Of a stretch of DNA of 26,141 bases, positions 7,315 through 16,742 are shown in pieces (position 1 is the stretch's first letter; every line of letters starts with the position of its first letter). Under the pieces are notes generated by a model, which saw nothing but the letters and a program-made list of their open reading frames with translations, did no database searches and was not told the DNA's origin. Made by a program: the position numbers and the translations under genes. The DNA is taken from the NCBI GenBank assembly GCA_049522195.1, contig JBEKOB010000063.1, positions 1-26,141 of the forward strand, read 5' to 3'. Source of the stretch: UBA9647 sp049522195 (GTDB lineage: Bacteria; Bacteroidota; Ignavibacteria; UBA10030).

Positions 7315-9285
7315 ATGCGGACTCGTCTCTTTAGAATCCGAACTTTGGGGTTCCTTCTCCTATGCTTCGTGGCCAGCAAAGGATTCGCTCAGTCGCTTGA
7401 CAACATTCTTTCTCCTTCGCGGCTCCCTTATCTGAAGAACAGCCACCTCGTCCAGATTTCGAGCTATGATCGGACCGGTGGCAATGCAGATTTCGTGCCG
7501 ATACCAGTGGGTGGCACTGCCGTTCTGGCAGACATTCAGGGGCCCGGCGTCGTTGTCCAATTCTGGGTGACGATCGGAGCGGAGGACAAATATTTCCTGC
7601 GCCGGATTCTCCTGAGGATGTACTGGGACGGAGAAGAAAACCCGTCGGTCGAAGTTCCGATCGGCGATTTCTTCGGAACCGGATTTCAGTACAAACATTA
7701 CGTCACACCATACATAGGTATGTCGAGTGGGGGGTACTACTCGTACTTCCCGATGCCATTTCAGAAATCTGCACGGATTGAAGTCGTGAACCAGACGGGG
7801 GCCGAGGTCAACTCGTTCTACTACCATATTGACTACCAGAAGCTCGACCGACCGCTTGAGGACGACGTGGCATATTTCCATTCGCAGTGGCACCGCGATG
7901 TCAGGACGAAGGACAAATCGAATTACGTTGTTCTGGATGCGCAGGGGGAAGGGCACTTCGTCGGTCTCAACATGTCGATGCAGAGCTACGACGGGGGCTT
8001 GGGATATCTCGAGGGGGATGAGATGGTCTATGTCGACGGAGAAACACAACCGTCGATGTACGGAACCGGAACAGAAGACTATTTCACCAGCGGATGGTAT
8101 TTCAACCGCGGAGAATTCGCGGCCCCCTATCACGGCCTCATTCTGAAGGACGACTCACTCGGACGGATTGCAGCATACCGTTTCCAGATCAATGATGCCG
8201 TCCCGTTCAAGAAATCCATACGCTTCACAATTGAGCATGGCCACGCCAATACTGAGGCGGCGGATTGCTGCAGCACGGCCTACTGGTATCAAAAGGAGCC
8301 GCACAAGAAATTCGACCCTCCGCTTCCAGCCGGAATGCGCATCCCGTTGAGGGTCGCAGTTCCGAACGGGGCAATCGAAGCAGAGTCGCTGAAGCCGATT
8401 GAAGCCGATATCCCATCTGCTGTTGAGGAAATGACGTCGTTCGGTGCGGACTGGAGCAATGGCAAGCAGCGAAGGGTTGCGACCTGGAAGGAGGGGGAAT
8501 CATTTTCGTTTGACCTTCCCGGCGCGGAGCCCCGGTATGACGTCTCCGTCTATTTCACGAAGGGACCAACCTATGGTAATGTCACCATGTACGACGGGAC
8601 AGAGAAGGTTGGGGAATTGAATGGATACAGTGCTGTTACCGAGCCCGGTGGAAAACTTCTCGTGCAGAACGTGAAACTCCAGAACAAGTCAGTTTCCCTG
8701 AAGTTTGTCGTCAGTGGAAAGGACCAGAAGTCGACTGGGTATGAAGTTGGACTCGATGCGTTTGTGCTTGAGCCGCGCCGGACATACATCCCCGAGTGGT
8801 ATGTTATCGGGCCGTTCCCGAATCCGCTTGACGCCAAGAAAAACAGGCTTGGCCTCGATACGCCTTATCCGCCCGAGACAGATGCAGACATTGCCAAAAC
8901 ATACCAGGGTGCCGGACAGAAGCCCGTCGGTTGGGTGCTCGTGAAAACGCCGCCGCACGGGAACATTGACCTGACCCGATTCGAGCCGAATGAACTCGTA
9001 GTCGCCTATGCGATGACACACATCTATTCCCCGAAAGAACAAACTGTGTTACTCTTCATCGGGACGGATGATGGGGGAAAGGTGTTGCTCAACGACAAAG
9101 AGGTATTTCGTAAGCTCGTGATCCGCGGAGCAGGAGCAGATCAGGACACGGTCGTCCTCCACCTCTCCCAGGGTTGGAATAAATTGGTGATGAAAATCGA
9201 GAACAACTATGGCGGGTTTGGATTCTTCGCCCGCGTACGAGTTGATGACGAGACTCTTCTGTTTGATCCGCTGAAGAGAAAGTAG
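7315..9285 (+). CDS. Exported GH172 (DUF2961) glycoside hydrolase with C-terminal sugar-binding modules
   Basis: The mature region begins after a signal peptide (residues 1-25, ending FAQS). ATG at 7315 is chosen because GGAGGT ends 6 bases upstream; a TTG at 7288 would overlap the previous stop and delay the signal. Residues about 28-345 are the DUF2961/GH172 double jelly-roll domain, with GPGVVVQFWVT, PIGDFFGTG, LEGDEMVYVDGE and YGTGTEDYF. E233 and E254 sit 21 residues apart, the spacing I recall for the catalytic pair of the characterised bifidobacterial enzyme (E270/E291). Residues about 351-487 start with IEAESL and end GLDAFVLEP, like a CBM6/35-type module. Residues about 490-650 form a second module that recurs in the GH38 protein two genes downstream. 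Known GH172 enzymes act on alpha-D-fructofuranosides or arabinofuranosides; the substrate here is unknown. Confidence 0.85.
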   Translation: MRTRLFRIRTLGFLLLCFVASKGFAQSLDNILSPSRLPYLKNSHLVQISSYDRTGGNADFVPIPVGGTAVLADIQGPGVVVQFWVTIGAEDKYFLRRILLRMYWDGEENPSVEVPIGDFFGTGFQYKHYVTPYIGMSSGGYYSYFPMPFQKSARIEVVNQTGAEVNSFYYHIDYQKLDRPLEDDVAYFHSQWHRDVRTKDKSNYVVLDAQGEGHFVGLNMSMQSYDGGLGYLEGDEMVYVDGETQPSMYGTGTEDYFTSGWYFNRGEFAAPYHGLILKDDSLGRIAAYRFQINDAVPFKKSIRFTIEHGHANTEAADCCSTAYWYQKEPHKKFDPPLPAGMRIPLRVAVPNGAIEAESLKPIEADIPSAVEEMTSFGADWSNGKQRRVATWKEGESFSFDLPGAEPRYDVSVYFTKGPTYGNVTMYDGTEKVGELNGYSAVTEPGGKLLVQNVKLQNKSVSLKFVVSGKDQKSTGYEVGLDAFVLEPRRTYIPEWYVIGPFPNPLDAKKNRLGLDTPYPPETDADIAKTYQGAGQKPVGWVLVKTPPHGNIDLTRFEPNELVVAYAMTHIYSPKEQTVLLFIGTDDGGKVLLNDKEVFRKLVIRGAGADQDTVVLHLSQGWNKLVMKIENNYGGFGFFARVRVDDETLLFDPLKRK

Positions 9286-9326
9286 TGGCAGCAACGCTGT
9301 CGAATGAAGAACACCATGTTCGGAAA

Positions 9327-9587
9327 ATGAGCAAGTCGAAGCGAGAGACCGGGAAATCGGGTAGCCAGTCAATTGGACGGGTGACGGCAAAAGACGTTGC
9401 CGCAAAACTCATCGCAGATATTGAAGCTGGGTCAAGGCATATCGAGGATATTGTCGTGAGGGCTGAAGAGGTAATTCGCGAATCGTGTGGATGTGTCGCT
9501 GAGGAGCCGGTGCGTGTCCCAGTCGACAAAGAGTTGTCGTCCTCTTCAACTACACGGAATGTCGCGCTCACGGGAAGTTCATCTTAA
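9327..9587 (+). CDS. Short ORF resembling the C-terminal end of a LacI-family regulator
   Basis: From ATG at 9327 the protein has 86 residues (an upstream GTG at 9285 overlaps the GH172 stop). Residues about 16-57 contain IGRVTAKDVAAKLIADIE followed by IVVRAEEVIRESCGC. This matches the pattern that closes the sugar-binding domain of LacI/GalR proteins (G..A...L...I...., then P.ELV.RESC). The DNA-binding domain and the first part of the effector domain are absent, and the preceding DNA belongs to GH172. It may be a decayed regulator remnant or a small protein of unknown role. It sits 11 bases before the GH38 gene, so its translation could be coupled. No function is proposed. Confidence 0.45.
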   Translation: MSKSKRETGKSGSQSIGRVTAKDVAAKLIADIEAGSRHIEDIVVRAEEVIRESCGCVAEEPVRVPVDKELSSSSTTRNVALTGSSS

Positions 9588-9598
9588 AGGACTGAACA

Positions 9599-12500
9599 AT
9601 GGCCAGAATTGTGTTCTTGTTGATGATTGCTGTGGTTCCGGCAGTTTCTCAGACCGGTTATGTGAAGGACTGGCTCATTCTTGGAACGTTTCCGGACTCC
9701 GCGGTGAACACGCGTCTTGCGAAAGACTACATTGATGGCGAAGGGTCTGTCTCTCCCCGCGGCGGCGAAGTTGTTGAAGGTCGTCAGTGGGTGCTCTATC
9801 ACTCGCCTCAGGACTTTGTCGATTTCCTCTGGAGCGATCTCGAGTTCGGTGTGCGTGAACGCTGCGTTGTCTATGCCGCGTTCTTTGTGCAGTCTCCTTC
9901 ACAGCAGACAGTTCGATTATTGGTTGGCAGCAACGATGGGATCGCGATCTGGTGCAATGGCAAAAGGAGTCACTTCGCCGACGTCGTTCGCGGACTCGTC
10001 GTCGACAATGACACCGTTTCACTCGAGCTCCTGGCCGGTTGGAACACAGTTGTGCTGAAGGTGGCAAACACCGAAGGCGGATTCGGCGCTTCAGCGCGGT
10101 TTGCCGATGGGAAGGACCTGATTCTGAGCGCACAAAACCCCTTCCCAGCGCAGCAGGCGTTGACCCCGGCAAACCTTGTCAGCAAACCCGGCGCACTATC
10201 ATTCCGCTATCACCTTACAGATCAACCCTCCGTCGCCAGTTCGATGGAGTTACCCCTCTTCAATGCCGGGAGTTTATCTCCGCGTGCCGTGACGCTGCAG
10301 TTCTCTTCGGCGGGAAAGACACTCGCCTCCTTTCCCGTGCCTTCTTTAGCAGGTGGCGAATTGAAGAGCATTGTGTCAAGTGTACCATTCGCGCAGACGA
10401 TGCTTCAGGCAGAATCGGGGGCTCCGCTCTCCGTGCGATTGAAGTATGAGGGGCATGACACGACACTCTCATTCGCTTTCTGTGATCAGCTCTTGAACAA
10501 GTTCTTCGAGCCGTGGCCACTCGAGGGATGGATGGTGCGTCAGGTCGACGAGAAAACAGAATCCTACAGTCGCACAATTGTTGTACCCGAGGATCTCCGG
10601 GGGTTGATCCTTCAGTTCGCAGTCGATATCGGAGATTATTGGGGATCGGTCACTGTGAATGGCGTGCCAAAGCTCCCGCGCTTCAGCGGCGATTCAGGAG
10701 AACTTGAACTTACATCACAGGCCCGAGCGGGTGAGAAGTTCGAGATTGAGTTGAGCGTAAAAACGGAGAAGCCAGTGGGACTGAAAGCTCTCGTTTCATC
10801 GACTTTCCATCCCCGTCACGATCGCATCGAACGATACCTCCTGGATGCCCGGTTTGCCAAAGCGATCTACGGGATCGACGGCCCCGACCAGTCAGCGACC
10901 AGCTCACAAATCCTGACGCTTCTCCGCACTCTAAGCTACGAGGAGCTCGACAAGATACTCGAGCCGTTTCAGACTCGCATCGCTTCTTATGTCGCCGAGG
11001 CAAAACAATTGTCGTTGCACATGATCGGGAATGCCCACATCGACATGGCATGGCTGTGGCGGTATCCCGAAACGATTGAAGTGACTCGTGCGACGTTCCA
11101 ATCCGCGCTCGACAATCTGAACCGTTACCCCGATTTCAGATTCTCCCACGGACAGGCACAAAGCTACTACTGGATTGAGCAGAAATATCCTGAAATGTTC
11201 CGCGAGATTCAGAAGTATGTGAAGGAAGGTCGGTGGGAGATCATTGGCGGAACGTGGGTGGAATCGGATGGGAACATGCCTTCGGGAGAGTCGTTTGTCC
11301 GGCAATACCTTTATGGCAAGCACTATTTCAAGAGTCGCTTCGGTGTCGAAGTAAAGCATGGGTACTATCCGGACACATTTGGACACGCTGCAACGCTTCC
11401 TCAGATCCTGAGCAAGAGTGGGATCGAGACATATACCTTTTTCAGGCCGGGGGAGGATGAACGCATTTTCTGGTGGGAAACTCCTGACGGAAGCAGGGTT
11501 CTTGCGCATCACCCGTCGAACTGGTACGGAACCTGGTCGGGAATACCGGATACCGTTTGGGCCTCAGCAAAAGCTTCGAGTCAGAAGTTCGCTGTGCATG
11601 ATGTTGTCCAGTTCTTCGGCGTGGGAGATCACGGTGGTGGACCAACGCGTCGACAGATTGAGCGGATCAAACAGCTGAGCAAGGTACAGCTCTATCCGAA
11701 AACAGAAATGTCATCCTTTGGATCGCTGTACGACAACCTCCTTCCTCAGATCAGCACCGTACCAGTTCAACGCGGAGAGCAGAATTTCGTTTTCGAGGGT
11801 TGTTACACAAGCCAGGCGATGATCAAGCAGAACAACCGGAAGGCAGAAGCGCTGCTGCCGACGGCGGAGATGTTCTCTTCGATTGCCATGCAGTATGGGT
11901 ACACGTATCCATCCGGGGAGTTCGAAGATGCGTGGCACAAAATTCTCTTCAATCAATTTCACGATGTCATGTGTGGATCGGGTATCCACGACGTGGCTCT
12001 GGACGCAGGACAATTCTATGCAGAGGCATTCGACAAGACGAACAAAATCCTTAATGGTGCGCTCGAGGTTATTGGGAAACAGGTGAATACAAAGGGGATT
12101 GCGAAGAGCGGAATCCCGGTGCTGACATTCAATCCCTTGAATTGGACCAGATCTGAACCAATCGAACTCACCCTCAGGATGAAAGCAGGTGAACAACCGC
12201 GGGTGCTTGATGCGAAGGGAAAAGAAGTTCCGTCCCAAGTTATCGCACGAACGAAGGATTCAGTAAAGATTGTCTTTGCACCGAAAAACGTGCCATCCAT
12301 AGGTTATGCGACGCACTGGATCACCAGCCGCAAGTCTGGCGTGCAGAAATTGTCCCGGGATTTGACGCTTGAGAACAAGTTTTTCAGCGTGCAGGTTGAT
12401 CCCGTATCCGGTTGCGTCTCGGAAATCTATGACAAAGTGCGTTCCCGTGAACTCGTGCCACAGGGGCTGCTGGTGAACGAGATGCAGATCCAGGAGGACG

Positions 12501-13384
12501 ATGCTCCCATGTCCGCATGGGTCATAGGGTTGAAAGGTGAACCGCGCTCTATCCGCGACGCTTCAAGTGTGAAGGTAGTCGAGTCGGGGAAAGTCCGGAA
12601 AATTATTCGTTCGGAATACTCTTACGAAATGTCGACGTTCGCCCAGGAGGTTATTCTTTACGAAAACAGACCTTGTATCGAATTCCGGTTCACAGCAGAC
12701 TGGAAGCACAGGAAACGGGCGCTGAAGATAGCATTTCCGCTAGCCCTCGAGAAGCCGAAAGCCACTTTTGACATTCCCTTTGGTACCATTGAACGGGCAG
12801 CGGATGGTCGTGAAGTCGTTGCTCAGAAATGGGTCGATCTGTCGGAACAGAATTTCGGCGTCACGCTCTTAAATGAATCGAAATACGGATTCGATGTGAA
12901 AGAGAATGTCATTCGCATGACCGTTCTTCGCTCACCGACGGACCCCGATCCGAAAGCTGACGAAGGTTTTCATGAGTTCCGGTACGCGTTGTACGCTCAT
13001 GCCGGGAGTCCGCAGGACGGCGGGACAGTGCGGAGAGGGTTTGAGTTCAATACGCCTCTCATAAGTATCCTCACTGACCAGCACCCTGGGAATCTTCCGC
13101 CAGCATTCTCTTTTATCAAGACTGACAACTCGGATGTCGTCATCTCAACGCTCAAGAAAGCAGAAGATGACGATGATCTCGTCCTTCGTCTCTACGAAGC
13201 CGCTGGCCGGATATCTCAAACGAAAATCAATCTGTGGCGCTCCGTAACCGACGTGAAGGAGACTGACCTCATGGAGTGGAATCCTCGGCCGATGGTGCCA
13301 GGAAATTCCAACGCCAACATCCTGGACCTTGCATTGAAGCCGACCGAAATCAAAACTCTCAAATTCAGCTTAGGGAAGAACTGA
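9599..13384 (+). CDS. Exported GH38 alpha-mannosidase with N-terminal accessory modules
   Basis: This 1261-residue glycosidase has a signal peptide (residues 1-18), so it probably acts in the periplasm or outside. AAAGGA upstream of ATG 9599 supports the start. Residues about 20-175 are the module shared with the GH172 protein, about 190-400 are further beta-sandwich modules, about 470-830 the GH38 catalytic barrel and three-helix bundle, and about 850-1261 the beta-rich C-terminal domains. GH38 metal and catalytic residues are visible: H480 and D482 in GNAHIDMAW, D592 (presumed nucleophile) in YYPDTFGH, and H678 in GVGDHGGG. LFNQFHDVMCGS at about 783-794 corresponds to the family's NQFHDILPGS motif, with LP replaced by MC. 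GH38 enzymes are retaining, zinc-dependent alpha-mannosidases. At about 1260 residues it is long because of the N-terminal extension. It overlaps the next gene by one base (TGATG). Confidence 0.92.
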   Translation: MARIVFLLMIAVVPAVSQTGYVKDWLILGTFPDSAVNTRLAKDYIDGEGSVSPRGGEVVEGRQWVLYHSPQDFVDFLWSDLEFGVRERCVVYAAFFVQSPSQQTVRLLVGSNDGIAIWCNGKRSHFADVVRGLVVDNDTVSLELLAGWNTVVLKVANTEGGFGASARFADGKDLILSAQNPFPAQQALTPANLVSKPGALSFRYHLTDQPSVASSMELPLFNAGSLSPRAVTLQFSSAGKTLASFPVPSLAGGELKSIVSSVPFAQTMLQAESGAPLSVRLKYEGHDTTLSFAFCDQLLNKFFEPWPLEGWMVRQVDEKTESYSRTIVVPEDLRGLILQFAVDIGDYWGSVTVNGVPKLPRFSGDSGELELTSQARAGEKFEIELSVKTEKPVGLKALVSSTFHPRHDRIERYLLDARFAKAIYGIDGPDQSATSSQILTLLRTLSYEELDKILEPFQTRIASYVAEAKQLSLHMIGNAHIDMAWLWRYPETIEVTRATFQSALDNLNRYPDFRFSHGQAQSYYWIEQKYPEMFREIQKYVKEGRWEIIGGTWVESDGNMPSGESFVRQYLYGKHYFKSRFGVEVKHGYYPDTFGHAATLPQILSKSGIETYTFFRPGEDERIFWWETPDGSRVLAHHPSNWYGTWSGIPDTVWASAKASSQKFAVHDVVQFFGVGDHGGGPTRRQIERIKQLSKVQLYPKTEMSSFGSLYDNLLPQISTVPVQRGEQNFVFEGCYTSQAMIKQNNRKAEALLPTAEMFSSIAMQYGYTYPSGEFEDAWHKILFNQFHDVMCGSGIHDVALDAGQFYAEAFDKTNKILNGALEVIGKQVNTKGIAKSGIPVLTFNPLNWTRSEPIELTLRMKAGEQPRVLDAKGKEVPSQVIARTKDSVKIVFAPKNVPSIGYATHWITSRKSGVQKLSRDLTLENKFFSVQVDPVSGCVSEIYDKVRSRELVPQGLLVNEMQIQEDDAPMSAWVIGLKGEPRSIRDASSVKVVESGKVRKIIRSEYSYEMSTFAQEVILYENRPCIEFRFTADWKHRKRALKIAFPLALEKPKATFDIPFGTIERAADGREVVAQKWVDLSEQNFGVTLLNESKYGFDVKENVIRMTVLRSPTDPDPKADEGFHEFRYALYAHAGSPQDGGTVRRGFEFNTPLISILTDQHPGNLPPAFSFIKTDNSDVVISTLKKAEDDDDLVLRLYEAAGRISQTKINLWRSVTDVKETDLMEWNPRPMVPGNSNANILDLALKPTEIKTLKFSLGKN

Positions 13385-14259
13385 TGAAACCATTGCTCGA
13401 ACAATTGCTTCGCGAGAAACCCGTCATCACCGATGGTGCCTGGGGCACGCAGATCCAGAATCTTGGCTTAGAGGCTGGTGCTTGTCCCGATGCCTGGAAC
13501 CTCGAGAACCCGGCTGCCATCGAGAAGGTGGCTGCATCGTATGTCGACGCGGGGAGTCGGATCATTCTGACGAACACATTTGGTGCGAGCAAGCTCATGC
13601 TTGAACGTCACGGCCTCTCGGAGAAGGCGGCAGCGATTAATCGGGCCGGAGCTGAGATATCGCGCAAGGCGGCCTCAGACAAAGCACTCGTCTTTGGCTC
13701 GATCGGACCAAGTGGGAAACTCTTCTTTACAGGCGAGGTCAGCGAGGAAGAGCTGAGCGATGCGTTCGAAGAGCAGGCGATGGGGCTTGCCGAAGGAGGC
13801 GTGCACGGCATCGTCATCGAAACGATCAGTGAGCTGGATGAGGCGAAGATCGCGCTGAGGGCGGCTCGAAAAACCGGATTGCCGGTTGTCGTGTCAATGG
13901 TCTACGATTCGGGACAGGAATTCGATCGAACGATGATGGGAACGACTCCCGAGGAAGCGGCAAATAACCTGAAGAACGAAGGGGCGGATGTCATCGGCGC
14001 AAATTGCGGGATGGGAATCGAATTCATTTTGACAGTCACGAAACGCCTGCGGGCGGCGACAGATCTTCCAATTTGGATCAAACCGAACGCGGGTTTGCCA
14101 GAAGTGGCGAATGGGAAGGTCGTTTACAATATCACTGCTGCTCAGTTTGCGGCGCATGCGTTGAATGTGCGATTAGCAGGGGCCGATTTCATCGGTGGAT
14201 GCTGCGGCACAAGTCCTGATTTCATTCGCGAGCTCACGACTGTGTTCGGCCGCAAGTAG
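13384..14259 (+). CDS. Homocysteine S-methyltransferase family protein (MetH Hcy-domain type)
   Basis: This 291-residue cytosolic protein matches the stand-alone homocysteine-binding barrel of MetH/BHMT enzymes. Seen are ITDGAWGTQIQ (about 15-25), TNTFGASK (63-70), GSIGPSG, IVIETISELDEAK, IGANCGMG with C208, and GGCCGT with C273 and C274. The three cysteines are the zinc ligands that activate homocysteine. ATG at 13384 overlaps the GH38 stop (TGATG), implying translational coupling; a longer reading from 13276 would lie inside the GH38 coding region. The family moves a methyl group to homocysteine from methylcobalamin, betaine or S-methylmethionine. No cobalamin-binding domain is attached, so the donor is unknown. 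Its place between two alpha-mannosidases, in a run with UroD-superfamily methyltransferase-like genes, suggests a role tied to glycan use rather than housekeeping methionine synthesis. Confidence 0.85.
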   Translation: MKPLLEQLLREKPVITDGAWGTQIQNLGLEAGACPDAWNLENPAAIEKVAASYVDAGSRIILTNTFGASKLMLERHGLSEKAAAINRAGAEISRKAASDKALVFGSIGPSGKLFFTGEVSEEELSDAFEEQAMGLAEGGVHGIVIETISELDEAKIALRAARKTGLPVVVSMVYDSGQEFDRTMMGTTPEEAANNLKNEGADVIGANCGMGIEFILTVTKRLRAATDLPIWIKPNAGLPEVANGKVVYNITAAQFAAHALNVRLAGADFIGGCCGTSPDFIRELTTVFGRK

Positions 14260-14314
14260 CGAAAACCAATGGGATGGAGAGTCGTTTTTCGTAGAGTAAA
14301 CCCGGGAATCCCGA

Positions 14315-16735
14315 ATGAGCAAACCTACCGTTCATCTAATCTGTAATGCACATTTGGATCCAGTGTGGCAGTGGAGGTGGGAAGAGGGGTGTGCCGAGGC
14401 AATGGCCACATTCGGCAATACTGTGCAGTTGCTGGAGGAACATAAGGACCTCGTTTTCAACCACAACGAGGCCGTTCTCTATCAATGGGTACAGCAATAC
14501 GATCCTGCGCTCTTCAGGCAAATTCAAAAACTTGTGAAGGCAGGGCGGTGGTGTATCAGTGGTGGGTGGTACCTGCAGCCGGACGTCAACATCCCGGGCA
14601 CGGAATCGTTGATCAGGCAGATTCTGGTCGGCAGGAAGTTTTTCCGGAAGCACTTCGGCGCCGAGCCGATCGTGGCATACAATTTTGATTCGTTCGGCCA
14701 TACCGGCGGACTCCCGCAGATTCTCCGGCAGGCAGGCTATAAGATGTATATTCACATGCGACCGCAGGATCCAGATTTGAAACTCCCCTCGGATCTCTAT
14801 CGCTGGCGAGGTGTCGATGGTTCGGAGATTCTCGTCCATCGGATTTCGGTTGGGTTTTACCACTCGGAGTACGACAACATCGAGGACAAGCTTCGCGAAG
14901 GTATTGAAGCGTCCCTGAGATTGAATCGCGATGTCCCCGTGTTCTGGGGTATCGGCAACCATGGTGGAGGTGCCAATCGCGAAGCGCTTGAATCGATCGA
15001 TGCGTTCATAAAGAAGGAACGTAGAGTCAGAATCATTCACAGTTCAACCGAAGGCGTTTACGCAGCGCTGAAGAAGCACGCTTCATCAGCCCCCGTGGTT
15101 CAGGGCGACCTCCAGCGCGTTTTTACGGGCTGTTATACGTCCTTCTCCCGTGTGAAGAGGCGGGCACAACGGAGCCTTGCAGAACTTGTCCAGGCGGAAG
15201 CGCTGAATGCATGGGCCTGGAGGTTGAAGGGCGTTCGCTATCCGGGTGTTGAACTGGATGAGGCGTGGCGGGACCATCTGTTCAACGACTTTCACGATAT
15301 TCTGCCCGGCTCGAGTGTCGAGCCAGCTGAGCTCGACGCGTTGGATCTTTACGGCAAAGTCTCCGAGTCTTTGCGCCGCGTGCGGCTCGGTGCGGTCAGC
15401 TTTTTCAATTCCGGCAAACAGCGAAAGCTCTACATCCCGGTTTCGGTCTGGAATACGAACCCTTCCTCTGCTTCAGTCCCCGTTGAGCTTGAATGTATGA
15501 TCGGTCTCCGTCCTGCGTGGACAGGGGATTGGCATCTTCGTCTTTATTCGCTGGACGGGCATGAAATCACTTGCCAGGAAGAACAACCTGAGTCGCTTCT
15601 ACCGTTCACCTGGCGGAAGAGAATATCATTCATGGCGAATCTGCCGCAAGTCGGGGTTTCGAGATATGAATTGAGAATCCATAAAGGTAGGAAAGGAGAG
15701 AAAGAAGGGAAGCACGCCCCGGCGTTCTTGAAGCACGTGTCGGATCCGAGGAAAGGATTGATAACGAGTCTCGATGCTGGTGAAGGAAGAGAGTGTTTAT
15801 CCGGACCGATGTTCCAGCCGGTCGTGGTGGGGGACGACGCAGACTCATGGGGAGCCGGGCGATGGCGGTATCGGGACGTCACGGGTGTGTTCCAGCCAAA
15901 TCCGGACAGGCATGTGGTCCTTGAGAGTGGGCCGATTCGAACCATCGTGCAATCGGTTTTTCATTACGCTCGAAGCTCGATCGAGATGCGGACGATTTCG
16001 TACCCATCATGGCCGGTTTTAGAATTTCAACTCAGGATCAACTGGGCGGAGTCGGCGAAGCGGCTGAAGCTCTCGATCCCGACACGGTTTAGAAATGAAA
16101 GCATCTATTGCGAGGTGCCGGGAGGGGCGCTCTTCCGTCCGGCCGACGGTGAGGAACACGTGCATGGCCGGTGGTGCATGCTTGAAGGGAGTCTGAATGG
16201 ACGAAACACCGGTTTTGCGATTGTCAATAGCGGCCAGCACGGATTCGACTTCAGGGATGGCGAGATCCGGCTTTCCATCTTGCGCAGCGCTGCATACTGT
16301 CACGATCAGGGCTTCAAGATCAACGGACCTGTTGCGCGGAAATACATGGATCAGGGAATCCACGAGGTCCGTTTGCTCGTTACGGCGGGAGATGCGGATG
16401 ACGTCCTCAAATCGCTCACCGGGCTCGCTGATTGGCTGAGCGCTCCGCCGGTCGTTTATTCCCACCTTCCGATCGGTGCGAAGATGAGTCTGTCGGACGA
16501 GTTCCTTCGACTCGAGCCCCGGAATATCCGACTGCTTGCCACAAAGCAATCAGAGGATGGAAAGGCGTTGATCCTCCGTTTACAGGAGGTGGTTGGAACG
16601 GCGTCGAAAGCCCGGCTCTCGCTGGAAAAAGAGAAGGCAAATCTATCTCTTTCATTCAAGCCATTCGAAATCAAAACGATTCGACTTGAGAAATCCGGGA
16701 AGTGCCGGGAAGTTGGGTTGATCAGGGAACAATAG
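14315..16735 (+). CDS. Cytosolic GH38 alpha-mannosidase
   Basis: This 806-residue GH38 enzyme has no signal peptide: the start MSKPTVHLICNAHLDPVW runs straight into the first metal-binding motif, so it is cytosolic. Key residues are H13 and D15 in NAHLDPVW, D125 (presumed nucleophile) in YNFDSFGH, and H216 in GIGNHGGG. TGCYTS (about 271-276) and NDFHDILPGSS (about 324-334) are the usual second-half motifs. The C-terminal half is the beta-rich GH38 domain. A lysine/glutamate-rich insert (KGRKGEKEGK, about residue 455) probably forms a surface loop. It differs strongly from the exported GH38 upstream, so the two are not a recent duplication. It likely releases mannose from imported manno-oligosaccharides. 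The next gene starts 7 bases after its stop. Confidence 0.9.
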   Translation: MSKPTVHLICNAHLDPVWQWRWEEGCAEAMATFGNTVQLLEEHKDLVFNHNEAVLYQWVQQYDPALFRQIQKLVKAGRWCISGGWYLQPDVNIPGTESLIRQILVGRKFFRKHFGAEPIVAYNFDSFGHTGGLPQILRQAGYKMYIHMRPQDPDLKLPSDLYRWRGVDGSEILVHRISVGFYHSEYDNIEDKLREGIEASLRLNRDVPVFWGIGNHGGGANREALESIDAFIKKERRVRIIHSSTEGVYAALKKHASSAPVVQGDLQRVFTGCYTSFSRVKRRAQRSLAELVQAEALNAWAWRLKGVRYPGVELDEAWRDHLFNDFHDILPGSSVEPAELDALDLYGKVSESLRRVRLGAVSFFNSGKQRKLYIPVSVWNTNPSSASVPVELECMIGLRPAWTGDWHLRLYSLDGHEITCQEEQPESLLPFTWRKRISFMANLPQVGVSRYELRIHKGRKGEKEGKHAPAFLKHVSDPRKGLITSLDAGEGRECLSGPMFQPVVVGDDADSWGAGRWRYRDVTGVFQPNPDRHVVLESGPIRTIVQSVFHYARSSIEMRTISYPSWPVLEFQLRINWAESAKRLKLSIPTRFRNESIYCEVPGGALFRPADGEEHVHGRWCMLEGSLNGRNTGFAIVNSGQHGFDFRDGEIRLSILRSAAYCHDQGFKINGPVARKYMDQGIHEVRLLVTAGDADDVLKSLTGLADWLSAPPVVYSHLPIGAKMSLSDEFLRLEPRNIRLLATKQSEDGKALILRLQEVVGTASKARLSLEKEKANLSLSFKPFEIKTIRLEKSGKCREVGLIREQ

Positions 16736-16742
16736 GAAGTAC

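Noticed and set aside
13276..13383. Upstream extension of the homocysteine methyltransferase-like gene
   Set aside because: These 36 codons lie inside the GH38 coding region in another frame. The ATG at 13384 begins at the family's normal N-terminus and overlaps the GH38 stop.
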